Below, piece by piece: positions 30,106 through 39,009 of a stretch of 64,000 bases of DNA (its first letter is position 1; each line of letters starts with the position of its first letter). The translations under genes were made by a program, and so were the position numbers. A model generated the notes under the pieces. The model did no database searches. It worked only from the letters and a program-made list of their open reading frames with translations, and had not been told where the DNA came from. Source of the DNA: an uncultured Pseudodesulfovibrio sp. (GTDB lineage: Bacteria > Desulfobacterota > Desulfovibrionia > Desulfovibrionales > Desulfovibrionaceae). The stretch covers positions 1,649,501 through 1,713,500 of the forward strand of contig NZ_OY776488.1 in the NCBI RefSeq assembly GCF_963675635.1. Direction: 5' to 3'.

Positions 30106-31365
30106 CTACTCGCGAATCTGCCCTTCGCCCATCAGCACGAATTTTGCGCTCGTCAACTCCTTGATACCCATGGGACCATACGCGTGGAGCTTGGATGTCG
30201 AGATACCGATTTCGGCTCCCAACCCAAGCTGACCGCCATCGTTGAAACGGGTCGAGGCATTAGCCACGACAAGCGAGGCATCCACTTCGCGGACAAATCG
30301 CATACAATGTTCATAACTCTCGGACAAGATCGATTCGGTATGATTGGAACCATACTCAGCAATGTAGTCCATGGCCGCATCCAGATCGTCCACAACCTTC
30401 ACGGCCAGAATCAGGTCAAGGAATTCGAAACCCCAATCCTCGTCAGCGGCAGGCTCGGCGAATTCGCCCAAAAGAGACAGGGATTTTTCACACGCTTTGA
30501 ACTTAACCCCCTTGGGGCCGATGGCTTGTGCCACCTTGGGCAACAGGACGTCTGCCACGTCCTTGTGGACAAGCAGGCACTCCAGCGCATTACAACCACT
30601 GGGATACTGCATTTTGGCATTTTCGATGATGGGCACAGCCTTGTTGATGTCGCAGGAAGCATCCGCGAACATCTGACACACGCCTTTGTAATGCTTGAGC
30701 ACCGGCATGGTAGCCTGACTGGTCACCGCACGGATGAGGCTTTCGCCGCCGCGAGGAATAACAACATCAATGTACTCTTCAAGCTTGAGCATTTCGGTCA
30801 CGGCCTCGCGATCCGTGGTAGGCGGCACTTGAACCGCATCCTTGGGCAGACCGGCTTTCTCCAATGCGGTGTGCATGAGATCAGCCAAAAATTTGTTGGA
30901 ATGAAACGCTTCAGACCCGCCGCGAAGAATAACAGCGTTCCCGGCCTTGAGGCAGAGAATACCGGCATCCACAGTCGCGTTGGGACGAGATTCATAAATC
31001 ATGGCGACAACCCCGAGAGGAACACGCATACGCCCGACCAACATGCCGTTAGGCCGTTTGGTCATGGACTCGATCTCACCCACGGGGTCAGCCATTGCAG
31101 CCACCTCGCGGCAGCCCTGGATCATGGAGTTGAGTACCTTTTCGCTTATGGTCAAACGCTGTATGCGAGCCTTGTCCAGCCCTCGTTCAGCAGCTGCATC
31201 AAGATCTTTTTTATTGGCGATCGCTATGGCTTCCGCCCCGGATTGCAACAGGTCGGCCAAAATCAACAAAGCATCCTGCTTGGCCTTTCCGGAGGCGTTT
31301 GCCAATCCTCGGGAAGCGGCCTTGGCGCGTTTGCCCATCTCCACCATTTGTTCACGAATGTCCAT
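30106..31365 (-). CDS. proA: Gamma-glutamyl phosphate reductase
   Basis: 419 residues, normal ProA length. The aldehyde-dehydrogenase fold has the catalytic Cys in YPSGCNALECLLVH, the NADPH site AVILRGGSEAFHSN and the conserved VHVNASTRF-like VVANASTRFNDGG. It reduces gamma-glutamyl phosphate for proline synthesis. The minus-strand order proA, secreted protein, nadD suggests one transcript, interrupted by a hairpin. Confidence 0.97.
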   Translation of the reverse strand: MDIREQMVEMGKRAKAASRGLANASGKAKQDALLILADLLQSGAEAIAIANKKDLDAAAERGLDKARIQRLTISEKVLNSMIQGCREVAAMADPVGEIESMTKRPNGMLVGRMRVPLGVVAMIYESRPNATVDAGILCLKAGNAVILRGGSEAFHSNKFLADLMHTALEKAGLPKDAVQVPPTTDREAVTEMLKLEEYIDVVIPRGGESLIRAVTSQATMPVLKHYKGVCQMFADASCDINKAVPIIENAKMQYPSGCNALECLLVHKDVADVLLPKVAQAIGPKGVKFKACEKSLSLLGEFAEPAADEDWGFEFLDLILAVKVVDDLDAAMDYIAEYGSNHTESILSESYEHCMRFVREVDASLVVANASTRFNDGGQLGLGAEIGISTSKLHAYGPMGIKELTSAKFVLMGEGQIRE

Positions 31366-31701
31366 ATATGCTCCTTGAAATCACGTTCTGATTGACCGCC
31401 GAACAAAATTCCGCATCCGCCGGGTCTTTTTTTGCTAACCCTCACCATAGGATAAAGTCAAACCCAACAATGACACCATGCAGGACACTTTTGGACTCAG
31501 ACTTCACCGTCATTTACATTTTTTGTCATTTTACGTCACAAAACACCAGCTCCAAAAGGCTATTCACCCGATTTCAGGCTGTGATTTCAAAATAGGCTTT
31601 GACCTTTTTTACAATTTTGCTTATCAAGCCCTTTGCGTTGCCGGGCCTAGCTTCCCGGCCTTCGCGCAAGCAAATTCCCTTCATGGAGGAACAAAAAAAC
31701 A
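31366..31701. other. 336-bp divergent intergenic region
   Basis: It separates proA (minus) from the TPR gene (plus) and should hold both promoters. A GCCGGG/CCCGGC hairpin lies at 31640-31659, and GGAGGA at 31685-31690 is the SD of the TPR gene. I saw no clear -24/-12 sigma-54 element and no coding frame with support. Confidence 0.4.
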
Positions 31702-32355
31702 ATGGCTGACACCAAGACCACACCACAGGACGTGCTGTCCGAAATTGAATCCCGGGCACCACAATCCATGCACCCCATCCTCGAAGCTGCCTTCAAATAT
31801 CAGAAGCAGCTTATTATCGCAGTCAGCATCATCATTGGCTTAGCCGCCATCTATGCAGGCTACAATGCCTATGCAGCCAAGGCCAAGGTCTCGGCACAGA
31901 ACGAGCTCGGGGCCATCCTCGTCGAAGCACCCAGCAAAGACCAGATCACCAAACTGGAAGCCCTGCTGGAGACTGTCCCCGCTTCCGTGAAGTCCGCTGT
32001 CATTTTGGAAATAGCCCAGGCCAGCATGACTCATGGCGATTACGCCAAAGCCGTCACCCACTGGGACATGCTCGTCAGTGAAACCACTGGAGACATGCAG
32101 TTTGCTGCCCGCATGGGCAAAGCAAAAGCCCTCCTTCTTGAAGGAAAAGGCGCTGACGCCCTGACTGAAATGAAAGAACTGGTCGGCATCGCTTCCGATG
32201 CTTACACCGTGCCCGTATATCGTCAGCTCGCTCTTGCTGCCGAGACCGCCGGAGACACAGCCGAAGCATTGACCGCTTACAAGAAGCTTATTGAAAAGGA
32301 TGTCGCTGACAAACAGTTCATCGACTACAAGATTTCCCAGCTTGAATCCAAGTAA
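31702..32355 (+). CDS. Membrane-anchored TPR protein (YfgM-like)
   Basis: 217 residues. Residues 1-32 are cytoplasmic, ~33-53 (KQLIIAVSIIIGLAAIYAGY) a single membrane helix, and the rest TPR-like helical repeats (HGDYAKAVTHWDML, TAGDTAEALTAYKKLI). The layout is that of TPR_21/YfgM proteins, which assist envelope proteins leaving the Sec translocon. It is followed 32 nt later by iorA, so it is likely the first gene of the iorAB operon. Confidence 0.75.
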   Translation: MADTKTTPQDVLSEIESRAPQSMHPILEAAFKYQKQLIIAVSIIIGLAAIYAGYNAYAAKAKVSAQNELGAILVEAPSKDQITKLEALLETVPASVKSAVILEIAQASMTHGDYAKAVTHWDMLVSETTGDMQFAARMGKAKALLLEGKGADALTEMKELVGIASDAYTVPVYRQLALAAETAGDTAEALTAYKKLIEKDVADKQFIDYKISQLESK

Positions 32356-32387
32356 CCGCGTATAGAGCGCATATATGGAGATGTAAT

Positions 32388-34223
32388 ATGGCAAATCCAC
32401 TCTTGGGTGATACTCCAGGTGAAACCCACCTCCTGCTTGGTAACGAAGCCATTGTCCGCGGTGCCATTGAAGCCGGCATTCAGGTGGTTTCCTGCTATCC
32501 GGGTACTCCGTCATCGGAAGTGCCCGATACATTTTACCGCATATCCCCGGAAGGCAAATACTACTTCGAATACTCCGTAAACGAGAAAGTGGCCCTTGAG
32601 GTCGCCGGAGGCGCGACGCTTGCCGGAGCCATGACTCTGTGCACCATGAAGCACGTCGGGGTAAACGTCGCGGCGGACCCACTCATGACACTCTGCTACA
32701 CAGGCGCTCCCGGAGGCATGGTGCTGCTTTCCGCAGATGATCCGGGCTGCCACTCCAGTCAGAATGAGCAAGACAACCGTATTTACGCACGCATCGCAGG
32801 CATGCCCATTCTTGAGCCTTCCACGGCCCAGGAAGCCAAGGATATGACCCGCGACGGGCTGCTCCTGTCCAAGAAACACGGCGCTCCACTCCTGCTTCGC
32901 ACGACTACCCGCGTGAACCATCTTCGTGGTTCAGTCGAATTCGGTCCCGCTCCCGATCCGGGCAAGGCTGAAGGGTTCAAGCGTAACCCGTCCAAATTCG
33001 TTCCCATCCCGGCATTCTCCCGCCCCATGCATCTGGCCTTGTTGGATCGCATTGAAGCCCTGCGTGAAGAAGCCGAAAATTCCGTCTACAACACCGTTAC
33101 CGGTTCCGGCGACTTGGGCATTGTCTGCTCAGGCATTTCCTGCGCATACGTTGCCGATGCGCTGGAGAACGCCGGTCTGACTGATAAGGTCTCTGTCCTG
33201 CAGCTCGGTTTCCCGTATCCCCTGCCCGAAAAGAAATGTCTGGACTTCCTCAAGTCCGTCAAACAAGTCCTGGTCGTCGAAGAGCTGGAACCCATGGTGG
33301 AAAACGAATTCCGCGTACTGGCCCAGAAAAACGACATTTCCATCGACATCATCGGCAAAGAGATGCTTCCCAAGTACGGTGAATTTTCCGTCACCATGGT
33401 CGAAAACGTCATCCGTAAACTCCTGGGCCAATCCCCGGTCGAAGCTTGCGACTGTGATCTGCCAGAACTGCCTAACCGCCCACCGAACCTGTGCGCCGGC
33501 TGTCCGCATCGCGGAACATATTTTGCCGCCAAGCAGGTCTTCGGCGATGACGCCGTCTATTCTTCGGACATCGGCTGTTACACGCTTGGCATCCTTCCCC
33601 CGCTTCAAGCGGCGGACTTCCTCGTCTGCATGGGATCTTCCATCTCCGCAGGCGGTGGCGTGGCCCAGGCATCAGGGCAAACCGTGGTCGCCTTCATCGG
33701 CGACTCCACCTTCTTCCACTCCGGCCTGAGCGGCGTGGCGAACGCAGTCTTTAACCAGCATGACATTCTTCTGGTTGTCCTGGACAACCGCACAACCGCC
33801 ATGACCGGCCACCAGCCGAACCCCGGCGTTGATCGGACCGTCCTGGGTGAAAACGATCACCCACTGGACATCGAATCAGCTGTCCGCGGTCTGGGCGTCA
33901 CCGAAGTACGGACGGTCAACCCGTTCAACCAGAAAAAGACTCTGGCAGCCTTCGAAGAACTCAAGGCACTGTCTGGAGTGCGTGTGCTCATCGCCAAGGA
34001 GCCATGTCCCCTCTTCACCCGCCGGGTCTACAAGAAGGTCGCTCCACAGGTCGCTTACGTAGCCGAATCCTGCACTGGTCGATTCGACTGTCTGGACAAG
34101 CTTGCCTGTCCCGCAATGTACAAGGAAGGCGGCAAGGCCGCAGTCAATCCGATGCTGTGTAACGGATGTATGCTCTGCCTGCAGGTCTGCGGACACATCA
34201 AAGCCAAAAAGAGAGGCAGCTAA
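32388..34223 (+). CDS. iorA: Indolepyruvate:ferredoxin oxidoreductase alpha subunit
   Basis: 611 residues. The N-terminal pyrimidine domain (NEAIVRGAIEAGIQVVSCYP, KHVGVNVAADPLM) is followed by a TPP-binding domain (~350-530; CAGCPHRGT, FIGDSTFFHSGLSGVANAVF, DNRTTAMTGHQ). A C-terminal ferredoxin region follows with cysteine clusters CTGRFDC...CPAM and CNGCMLCLQVCGH. It oxidatively decarboxylates arylpyruvates to aryl-CoA, reducing ferredoxin, in anaerobic aromatic amino acid use. iorB follows after 1 nt. Confidence 0.95.
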   Translation: MANPLLGDTPGETHLLLGNEAIVRGAIEAGIQVVSCYPGTPSSEVPDTFYRISPEGKYYFEYSVNEKVALEVAGGATLAGAMTLCTMKHVGVNVAADPLMTLCYTGAPGGMVLLSADDPGCHSSQNEQDNRIYARIAGMPILEPSTAQEAKDMTRDGLLLSKKHGAPLLLRTTTRVNHLRGSVEFGPAPDPGKAEGFKRNPSKFVPIPAFSRPMHLALLDRIEALREEAENSVYNTVTGSGDLGIVCSGISCAYVADALENAGLTDKVSVLQLGFPYPLPEKKCLDFLKSVKQVLVVEELEPMVENEFRVLAQKNDISIDIIGKEMLPKYGEFSVTMVENVIRKLLGQSPVEACDCDLPELPNRPPNLCAGCPHRGTYFAAKQVFGDDAVYSSDIGCYTLGILPPLQAADFLVCMGSSISAGGGVAQASGQTVVAFIGDSTFFHSGLSGVANAVFNQHDILLVVLDNRTTAMTGHQPNPGVDRTVLGENDHPLDIESAVRGLGVTEVRTVNPFNQKKTLAAFEELKALSGVRVLIAKEPCPLFTRRVYKKVAPQVAYVAESCTGRFDCLDKLACPAMYKEGGKAAVNPMLCNGCMLCLQVCGHIKAKKRGS

Positions 34224-34224
34224 C

Positions 34225-34821
34225 ATGAGCGATACCCAGAAAATACGCATATTCATGACCGGCGTGGGCGGACAGGGTACACTGACCGCCACCACCCTTC
34301 TCGCCCAGACTGTCCTGAGCCAGGGATTGCCCGTCACCTCAGGTGAGATTCACGGTATGGCCCAGCGCGGCGGCGTGGTGGAATCCACAGTACTCATCGG
34401 CTGTAAATCACCGAAGCTCGGACACGGTGAAGCTGATATTCTGGTCGGATTCGAGCCCATGGAAACCATGCGCGCTCTGCCCTACCTGAAAAAAGGCGGA
34501 CTCGTGGTCTCTTCCACCGAATTCATTCCGCCCCTGTCCGTAGCAATGGGCAAGCAGGAATGTCCGACCATCGACGACATCAAGAAAGCGGTCGCTGCCT
34601 GCACCGACCATGCATATTACATGGCCAACCAGACCATCGGCCTCGAAGCCGGTGCCGCCCAGTCCGGCAACATTGCCATGCTCGGCGCATTGTGCGCCGC
34701 AGGCAAACTGCCCTTCGGCCCTGAAGCCCTGGAAGCCGCCATCAAGGCGAACCTCCCGGAAAAGATTCAGGCCGTGAACCTCAAAGCCCTGGAGCTTGGT
34801 GTTAAGACCCTTAACGCCTAG
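34225..34821 (+). CDS. iorB: Indolepyruvate:ferredoxin oxidoreductase beta subunit
   Basis: 198 residues from ATG 34225; a longer in-frame start lies within iorA. The gamma-type domain begins RIFMTGVGGQGTLTATTLLAQ and continues GEIHGMAQRGGVVESTV, as in IorB. The iorA stop ends at 34223, so the two are tightly coupled. A sigma-54 activator gene follows 11 nt later. Confidence 0.95.
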   Translation: MSDTQKIRIFMTGVGGQGTLTATTLLAQTVLSQGLPVTSGEIHGMAQRGGVVESTVLIGCKSPKLGHGEADILVGFEPMETMRALPYLKKGGLVVSSTEFIPPLSVAMGKQECPTIDDIKKAVAACTDHAYYMANQTIGLEAGAAQSGNIAMLGALCAAGKLPFGPEALEAAIKANLPEKIQAVNLKALELGVKTLNA

Positions 34822-34832
34822 AGAAAGAAAAA

Positions 34833-36413
34833 ATGACATCCAACAATCGAGACACCTCCGACCTCAGCCACCTGACCACGCTCAAACTGGTCCAGGAATC
34901 GCTGAAGCGGGATATCCCGCTTGAGGAGTCTTTAAACGCACTCCTGAAAATCCTCGCCCGGGATATGGAATACGTACGGGCGTTCATGGTAATCATGGAC
35001 CCAAAGACCGAGAACCTGAAACTCTCGCTCACGTACAGTCCCACTCAGGTTGAAGACGTTACATATTCCCCCGGCCGAGGCATCATCGGCCGGGTGTTTG
35101 ATTCCGGTGAATCCATCACCATCCCTCGCCTGTCCGACGACCCGGAATTCCTGAACAAGGCGTTTGGACGCAGCGAAGAGGAACTCAAGAAACTCGGTTT
35201 TATCTGTGTGCCGGTCATCAACCGCCATTCTGATCGTTCCGAAGTCATCGGGGCACTGTCCGTGGACGTGCCGCTCATCCCTGCTGAAGACATGGCTGCA
35301 CACTGCCAGTTCCTGGAAGTGGTCGCAGGTATCATCGCGGGTCACGTTGCCCAGTTGCAGGAAGAGATGGCCACCCAGAATCACATGCTTTCGCAAGGTA
35401 TGATGAACAGTGGACTCGAGACAAATCCACCCAAGGATTTCGTGGCCGCATCCAAAGCCATGCGCATGGTCCTGCGCCAGTCGAACCAGGTCGCTCCCAG
35501 CCGGGCTACGGCCCTGTTGCGCGGTGAATCCGGCACCGGCAAGGAACTGCTCGCTGATGCCATTCACAAAGCCAGCCCGCGTGCTGACAAACCGCTCATC
35601 AAGCTCAACTGCGCGGCCCTGCCCTCGGAACTTATCGAATCCGAACTTTTCGGCCATCAGAAGGGTGCCTTCACCGGGGCATTCCAGACCAAACGCGGCC
35701 TGTTCGAAGTCGCGGATCAGGGAACCCTGTTCCTCGACGAAATCGGCGAGCTTTCCATGGACGCGCAAGCCAAAGTGTTACGCGCCATTCAGGAAAAGGA
35801 AATTCAGCGCGTCGGATCCGAGCAGACCATCACCGTCGACGTGCGCCTCATCTGCGCCACTCACCAGCCGCTCGAAGAACTGCTCGAAAAGGGACTCTTC
35901 CGCGAAGATCTGTACTACCGCATCAACGTATTCCCTATCTTCATTCCCCCCCTCAAGGAACGACGCGAGGACATTCTGCCTCTGGCAGAACACTTCCTTG
36001 CCGAATTCACCGAGGAATACAACAAGGAAGTGAAGCGCATCTCCACCCCGGCCATTGAACTTCTCGTCATGTACCACTGGCCTGGAAACGTACGAGAACT
36101 CAAAAACTGCATGGAGCGCGCGGTCCTGCTCTGCGAAGAACAGGTCATCCGCACCTACCATCTCCCGCCCACTCTGCAGTCAGCGGAAAGCTCGGCTACG
36201 GGTACCAACCTTTCCTTTGGCGAGGCCGTGGCCAAGTTCGAGCAGGAACTGCTCATCGACTCACTGAAACAGACCGGCGGCAACATGCTGCAATCGGCTC
36301 GCGACCTGCGCGTCTCGTACCGAATCGTCAACTACAAAGTGAAAAAGTACAATATCGACGTGAGGAAATACTCTCAGTCGAAATCAAAATCGAAACGCAG
36401 AAACGACATATAA
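34833..36413 (+). CDS. Sigma-54-dependent activator with GAF domain (NifA-like)
   Basis: 526 residues. An N-terminal GAF domain (~30-185) is the likely sensor. The AAA+ domain (~205-430) has Walker A GESGTGKE, the sigma-54 contact loop GAFTGA, Walker B TLFLDEIGEL and the RVGSEQTITVDVRL sensor region. A Fis-type helix-turn-helix ends the protein (NMLQSARDLRVSYRIVNYKV). It is in the iorAB transcript unit and may control it; the GAF ligand is unknown. Confidence 0.92.
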   Translation: MTSNNRDTSDLSHLTTLKLVQESLKRDIPLEESLNALLKILARDMEYVRAFMVIMDPKTENLKLSLTYSPTQVEDVTYSPGRGIIGRVFDSGESITIPRLSDDPEFLNKAFGRSEEELKKLGFICVPVINRHSDRSEVIGALSVDVPLIPAEDMAAHCQFLEVVAGIIAGHVAQLQEEMATQNHMLSQGMMNSGLETNPPKDFVAASKAMRMVLRQSNQVAPSRATALLRGESGTGKELLADAIHKASPRADKPLIKLNCAALPSELIESELFGHQKGAFTGAFQTKRGLFEVADQGTLFLDEIGELSMDAQAKVLRAIQEKEIQRVGSEQTITVDVRLICATHQPLEELLEKGLFREDLYYRINVFPIFIPPLKERREDILPLAEHFLAEFTEEYNKEVKRISTPAIELLVMYHWPGNVRELKNCMERAVLLCEEQVIRTYHLPPTLQSAESSATGTNLSFGEAVAKFEQELLIDSLKQTGGNMLQSARDLRVSYRIVNYKVKKYNIDVRKYSQSKSKSKRRNDI

Positions 36414-36443
36414 AAAAACGGGGTCCACGGACCCCGTTTTTTT
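36412..36443 (+). terminator. Terminator after the ior operon
   Basis: An A7-CGGGGTCC arm (36412-36426) pairs with its complement ending in T7 (36429-36443), overlapping the stop codon of the activator gene. Confidence 0.9.
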
Positions 36444-36610
36444 ATGCCTCCAGCCCCCATCCTTTTCTTTTACCAAACTTCGTATCGCTCGCTTCGCTCG
36501 AAGTTCCGCTAAAAATTAATTACCCGCTGAACCAGACACTCCTTTATTCCGTACACCCTTCGAAGGAGCGATAAAAAAATTCTAGAGAAAGACCCCAGAG
36601 GCACCAAATA

Positions 36611-36642
36611 AAAGGGCGACCTGAATCATCAGGCCGCCCTTT
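36611..36642 (-). terminator. Terminator after the SLOG-like gene
   Basis: AAAGGGCG and CCTGA pair with TCAGG and CGCCCTTT around an ATCA loop (36611-36642), placed just beyond the stop at 36664. Confidence 0.75.
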
Positions 36643-36663
36643 AACTTTACGTATAACCGAAGC

Positions 36664-37212
36664 TTATTTAAACGAACGGGCAAAAAGGTCTTCAAGGGCT
36701 TTCTTACCGTTGGCTTCGAGGAACCGGGTGCCGGTGCCAGTGAAGTGATTGTCGGTAATAATTGGTGCTTCAACCTTAACCCATGCGCCTTTTTCCCATT
36801 TGAACCACGCATCCTTGACCTGTCCGAATACGAACAGTTCCTTGTTGCAGATCTTGGCAAATTCAGCACCCCAGCCGGTACCGCCCTTGACGGTTCCATC
36901 TTCCTGAATGGTGCCGACAACAAAAATCTGATGGCTGGACTCAACCTGATGCATGATGGTCTGCAAGACCTTGCGCATTTTTTCAGCGTTGGTGAATTTG
37001 CGGTTGAGCAGCTTGGCGACATAGGTCAGGCTAACGTCTTTCTGGGTCAGCTCTTCATCGGTCAGGACACGCACGCCGCGAGTACGTTCAATCTTGTGGC
37101 CTTCGAAAGTATAGTTGACTTCGGACAGACCGTAGTACTCGGCCAGTTTGCCGAACTGATTTTCTGCGCCCTGGGCGCCGCCGCTAAAAAGGGTGAAGTT
37201 CTGATTGGGCAT
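36664..37212 (-). CDS. SLOG-like nucleotide-binding-fold protein, function unknown
   Basis: 182 residues, soluble. The opening FTLFSGGAQGAENQFGKLAE has the S-G-G-A-x-G-A-E pattern of SLOG/YpsA-like Rossmann domains that bind nucleotide-like ligands. A second glycine stretch GGTGWGAEFAKICNKELFVF follows near residue 110, and FVVGTIQEDG is a buried strand. It stands alone with its own terminator. No partner domain (TIR, HEPN, Sir2) is attached. The assignment to SLOG is by motif only. Confidence 0.6.
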   Translation of the reverse strand: MPNQNFTLFSGGAQGAENQFGKLAEYYGLSEVNYTFEGHKIERTRGVRVLTDEELTQKDVSLTYVAKLLNRKFTNAEKMRKVLQTIMHQVESSHQIFVVGTIQEDGTVKGGTGWGAEFAKICNKELFVFGQVKDAWFKWEKGAWVKVEAPIITDNHFTGTGTRFLEANGKKALEDLFARSFK

Positions 37213-37492
37213 GGTATCTCCTTAGAAGGTATTGTGTGCGAAATTTGAATTCGTACTAAAGGCCGATTGAGATGTATTATGCACGGGCCTGCGGCACGAA
37301 GCAATGGCAACTGCAACAATTCCAGCTAAAAATCCACCTTTTTTTGGTAAAAAGACCTCTTCGCAGCGGTCAATGTCCCACACGGACCGCATATTTCACG
37401 GTCTGCATCGACCATTGACACCCCCCTGTCGCATGCCTATTTTAATTTAATGATAATAAAAATTACTATTACCAAACTTGGAGATATTCTAC

Positions 37493-38614
37493 ATGACCAT
37501 GAAAAAGACCATGCTGCTCGGACTGGGAGCATTGCTTCTGGTGGTGGGGCTGTCGTCCATCGTATTCACATTCCAGGGAGACAAAGCCATGACTGATACA
37601 CACAATGAAGAAATTGCTACCCTTGCCAGCGGGTGCTTCTGGTGCACGGAGTCTGATCTCGAAAAAGTTCCCGGTGTGCTCAAGGTTGTTTCCGGTTATG
37701 CAGGCGGAGAAGAAAAGAACCCAACCTACGATCAGGTTTCCAGCGGCATGACCGGCCATCGTGAAGCTGTGCAGGTGCATTTCGACCCGACACAGGTCAC
37801 CTACCGTGAAATTATCGACCATTACTGGAAGTATTTTGATCCTACCGATGAGGGCGGGTCTTTCGGTGATCGCGGCTTCCATTACACGTCCGCGATTTTC
37901 TATCATTCAGAAGCTCAGCGAGAAACCGCCGAGGCATCGAAGAAGGCTTTGGATGCGTCCGAACGCCTCGACGGACAGGTTGTGACCCCTATCCTGCCGT
38001 TCACCACGTTCTATGTCGCCGAAGACTATCACCAGAATTACTCGCGCACCTGCCCGCTCAGATACAAGACCTATCGCAAATTCTCCGGGCGCGACCAATA
38101 TGTTAAGGAAACCTGGGGTGATGATGCTAAGATCAAGCCCAAGGGCGCAACCCCGCAGCCGTGCCCTTTGCCCGGTGCCTACGTCAAGCCGGAAGACGGC
38201 ACAATCAAGAAGTCTCTGACCCCGTTGCAATACAAGGTGACGCAGGAGAACGGTACGGAGCGGCCTTTTGACAACGAATTTTGGGACAACAAGCGTGACG
38301 GTATCTATGTGGATGTGGTCACGGGTGAACCTTTATTCTCGTCCAGAGACAAGTTTGATTCCGGCACTGGCTGGCCGAGTTTTACCCGGCCCATTCAGAA
38401 GGAAAATGTTGTCGAGAATGTGGATTCGACCTTTGGCATGGTGCGGACTGAGGTTCGCAGCAAGGCCGGGGACTCGCATCTCGGACATTTGTTTGATGAT
38501 GGGCCGCGACCGACCGGACAGCGATATTGCATTAATTCCGCCTCGTTGAGATTTGTTGCGAAGGAAGATTTGGAGGATGAAGGATATGGGGAGTTTCTGA
38601 AGTTATTTGAGTAA
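37493..38614 (+). CDS. msrAB: Membrane-anchored methionine sulfoxide reductase MsrA-MsrB fusion
   Basis: 373 residues from ATG 37493 (a second ATG at 37499 is possible). An N-terminal hydrophobic segment ([19 protein letters not shown]) anchors or exports it. MsrA (~40-200) has catalytic Cys48 in GCFWC. MsrB (~240-370) has its catalytic Cys near residue 346 in [11 protein letters not shown]. The structural CxxC pairs of zinc-type MsrB are absent ([11 protein letters not shown] where YxCxxCGxxLF is usual). It repairs both sulfoxide isomers, probably outside the cytoplasm. Confidence 0.92.
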   Translation: MTMKKTMLLGLGALLLVVGLSSIVFTFQGDKAMTDTHNEEIATLASGCFWCTESDLEKVPGVLKVVSGYAGGEEKNPTYDQVSSGMTGHREAVQVHFDPTQVTYREIIDHYWKYFDPTDEGGSFGDRGFHYTSAIFYHSEAQRETAEASKKALDASERLDGQVVTPILPFTTFYVAEDYHQNYSRTCPLRYKTYRKFSGRDQYVKETWGDDAKIKPKGATPQPCPLPGAYVKPEDGTIKKSLTPLQYKVTQENGTERPFDNEFWDNKRDGIYVDVVTGEPLFSSRDKFDSGTGWPSFTRPIQKENVVENVDSTFGMVRTEVRSKAGDSHLGHLFDDGPRPTGQRYCINSASLRFVAKEDLEDEGYGEFLKLFE

Positions 38615-38650
38615 AGATAATGGATAGGGCAAATTATCTGTCCGTCTTGT

Positions 38651-38686
38651 GGGGAGCTTTCTTTAAGGGAGGCTCCCCTTTTTTTT
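38651..38686 (+). terminator. Terminator after msrAB
   Basis: GGGGAGC (38651-38657) pairs with GCTCCCC (38672-38678), followed by eight T residues. Confidence 0.85.
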
Positions 38687-39009
38687 GTGAGACGGAGAGG
38701 AATAAGGAAGAGAAGAGAAAGCCGTCACTGGCATTCCTCCAATTTTTTTGTTGCCCTCCCGGCGGAGTCCATTTCTTTTGCTGCGCCATAAAGAAATAGA
38801 CGAGAGAAAAGACGCTTGCACGAGCGTATCCACCCAACCATCCCCGGCACGAATCTGATCGAATCGGGCTGCTCCCGAATCAAGTAACCGAAGCGGCTCC
38901 GATGATTCGAAGAGCCGCAGGTCTTACGATTCGTATTTATTTAAGTCGCAGGTGGTTGAAAGAGCTAGGGCACACTTGCAGCTAATAAAGATTTGGTGAT
39001 ACCTATGCT
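38687..39009. repeat. Non-coding stretch with repeat-like hairpins
   Basis: No supported gene. The part around 38756-38795 (CCCGGCGGAGTCC, a T-rich run, then GCGCC and an A-rich run) parallels a stretch at 60558-60600 (TTCCGGCGGGGGCC, T run, GGGGC, A run). This suggests diverged copies of one intergenic element. A GCGGCTC/GAGCCGC hairpin lies at 38893-38918. The region forms the left flank of the AT-rich HEPN-like gene. Confidence 0.4.

Noticed and set aside
30184..31395. 403-residue plus-strand frame over proA
   Set aside because: Shadow of proA on the opposite strand; His/Gly-rich nonsense composition typical of antisense frames in GC-rich DNA.
38634..38837. 67-residue minus-strand frame
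   Set aside because: It lies over the msrAB terminator and repeat-like sequence; low complexity, no ribosome binding site.
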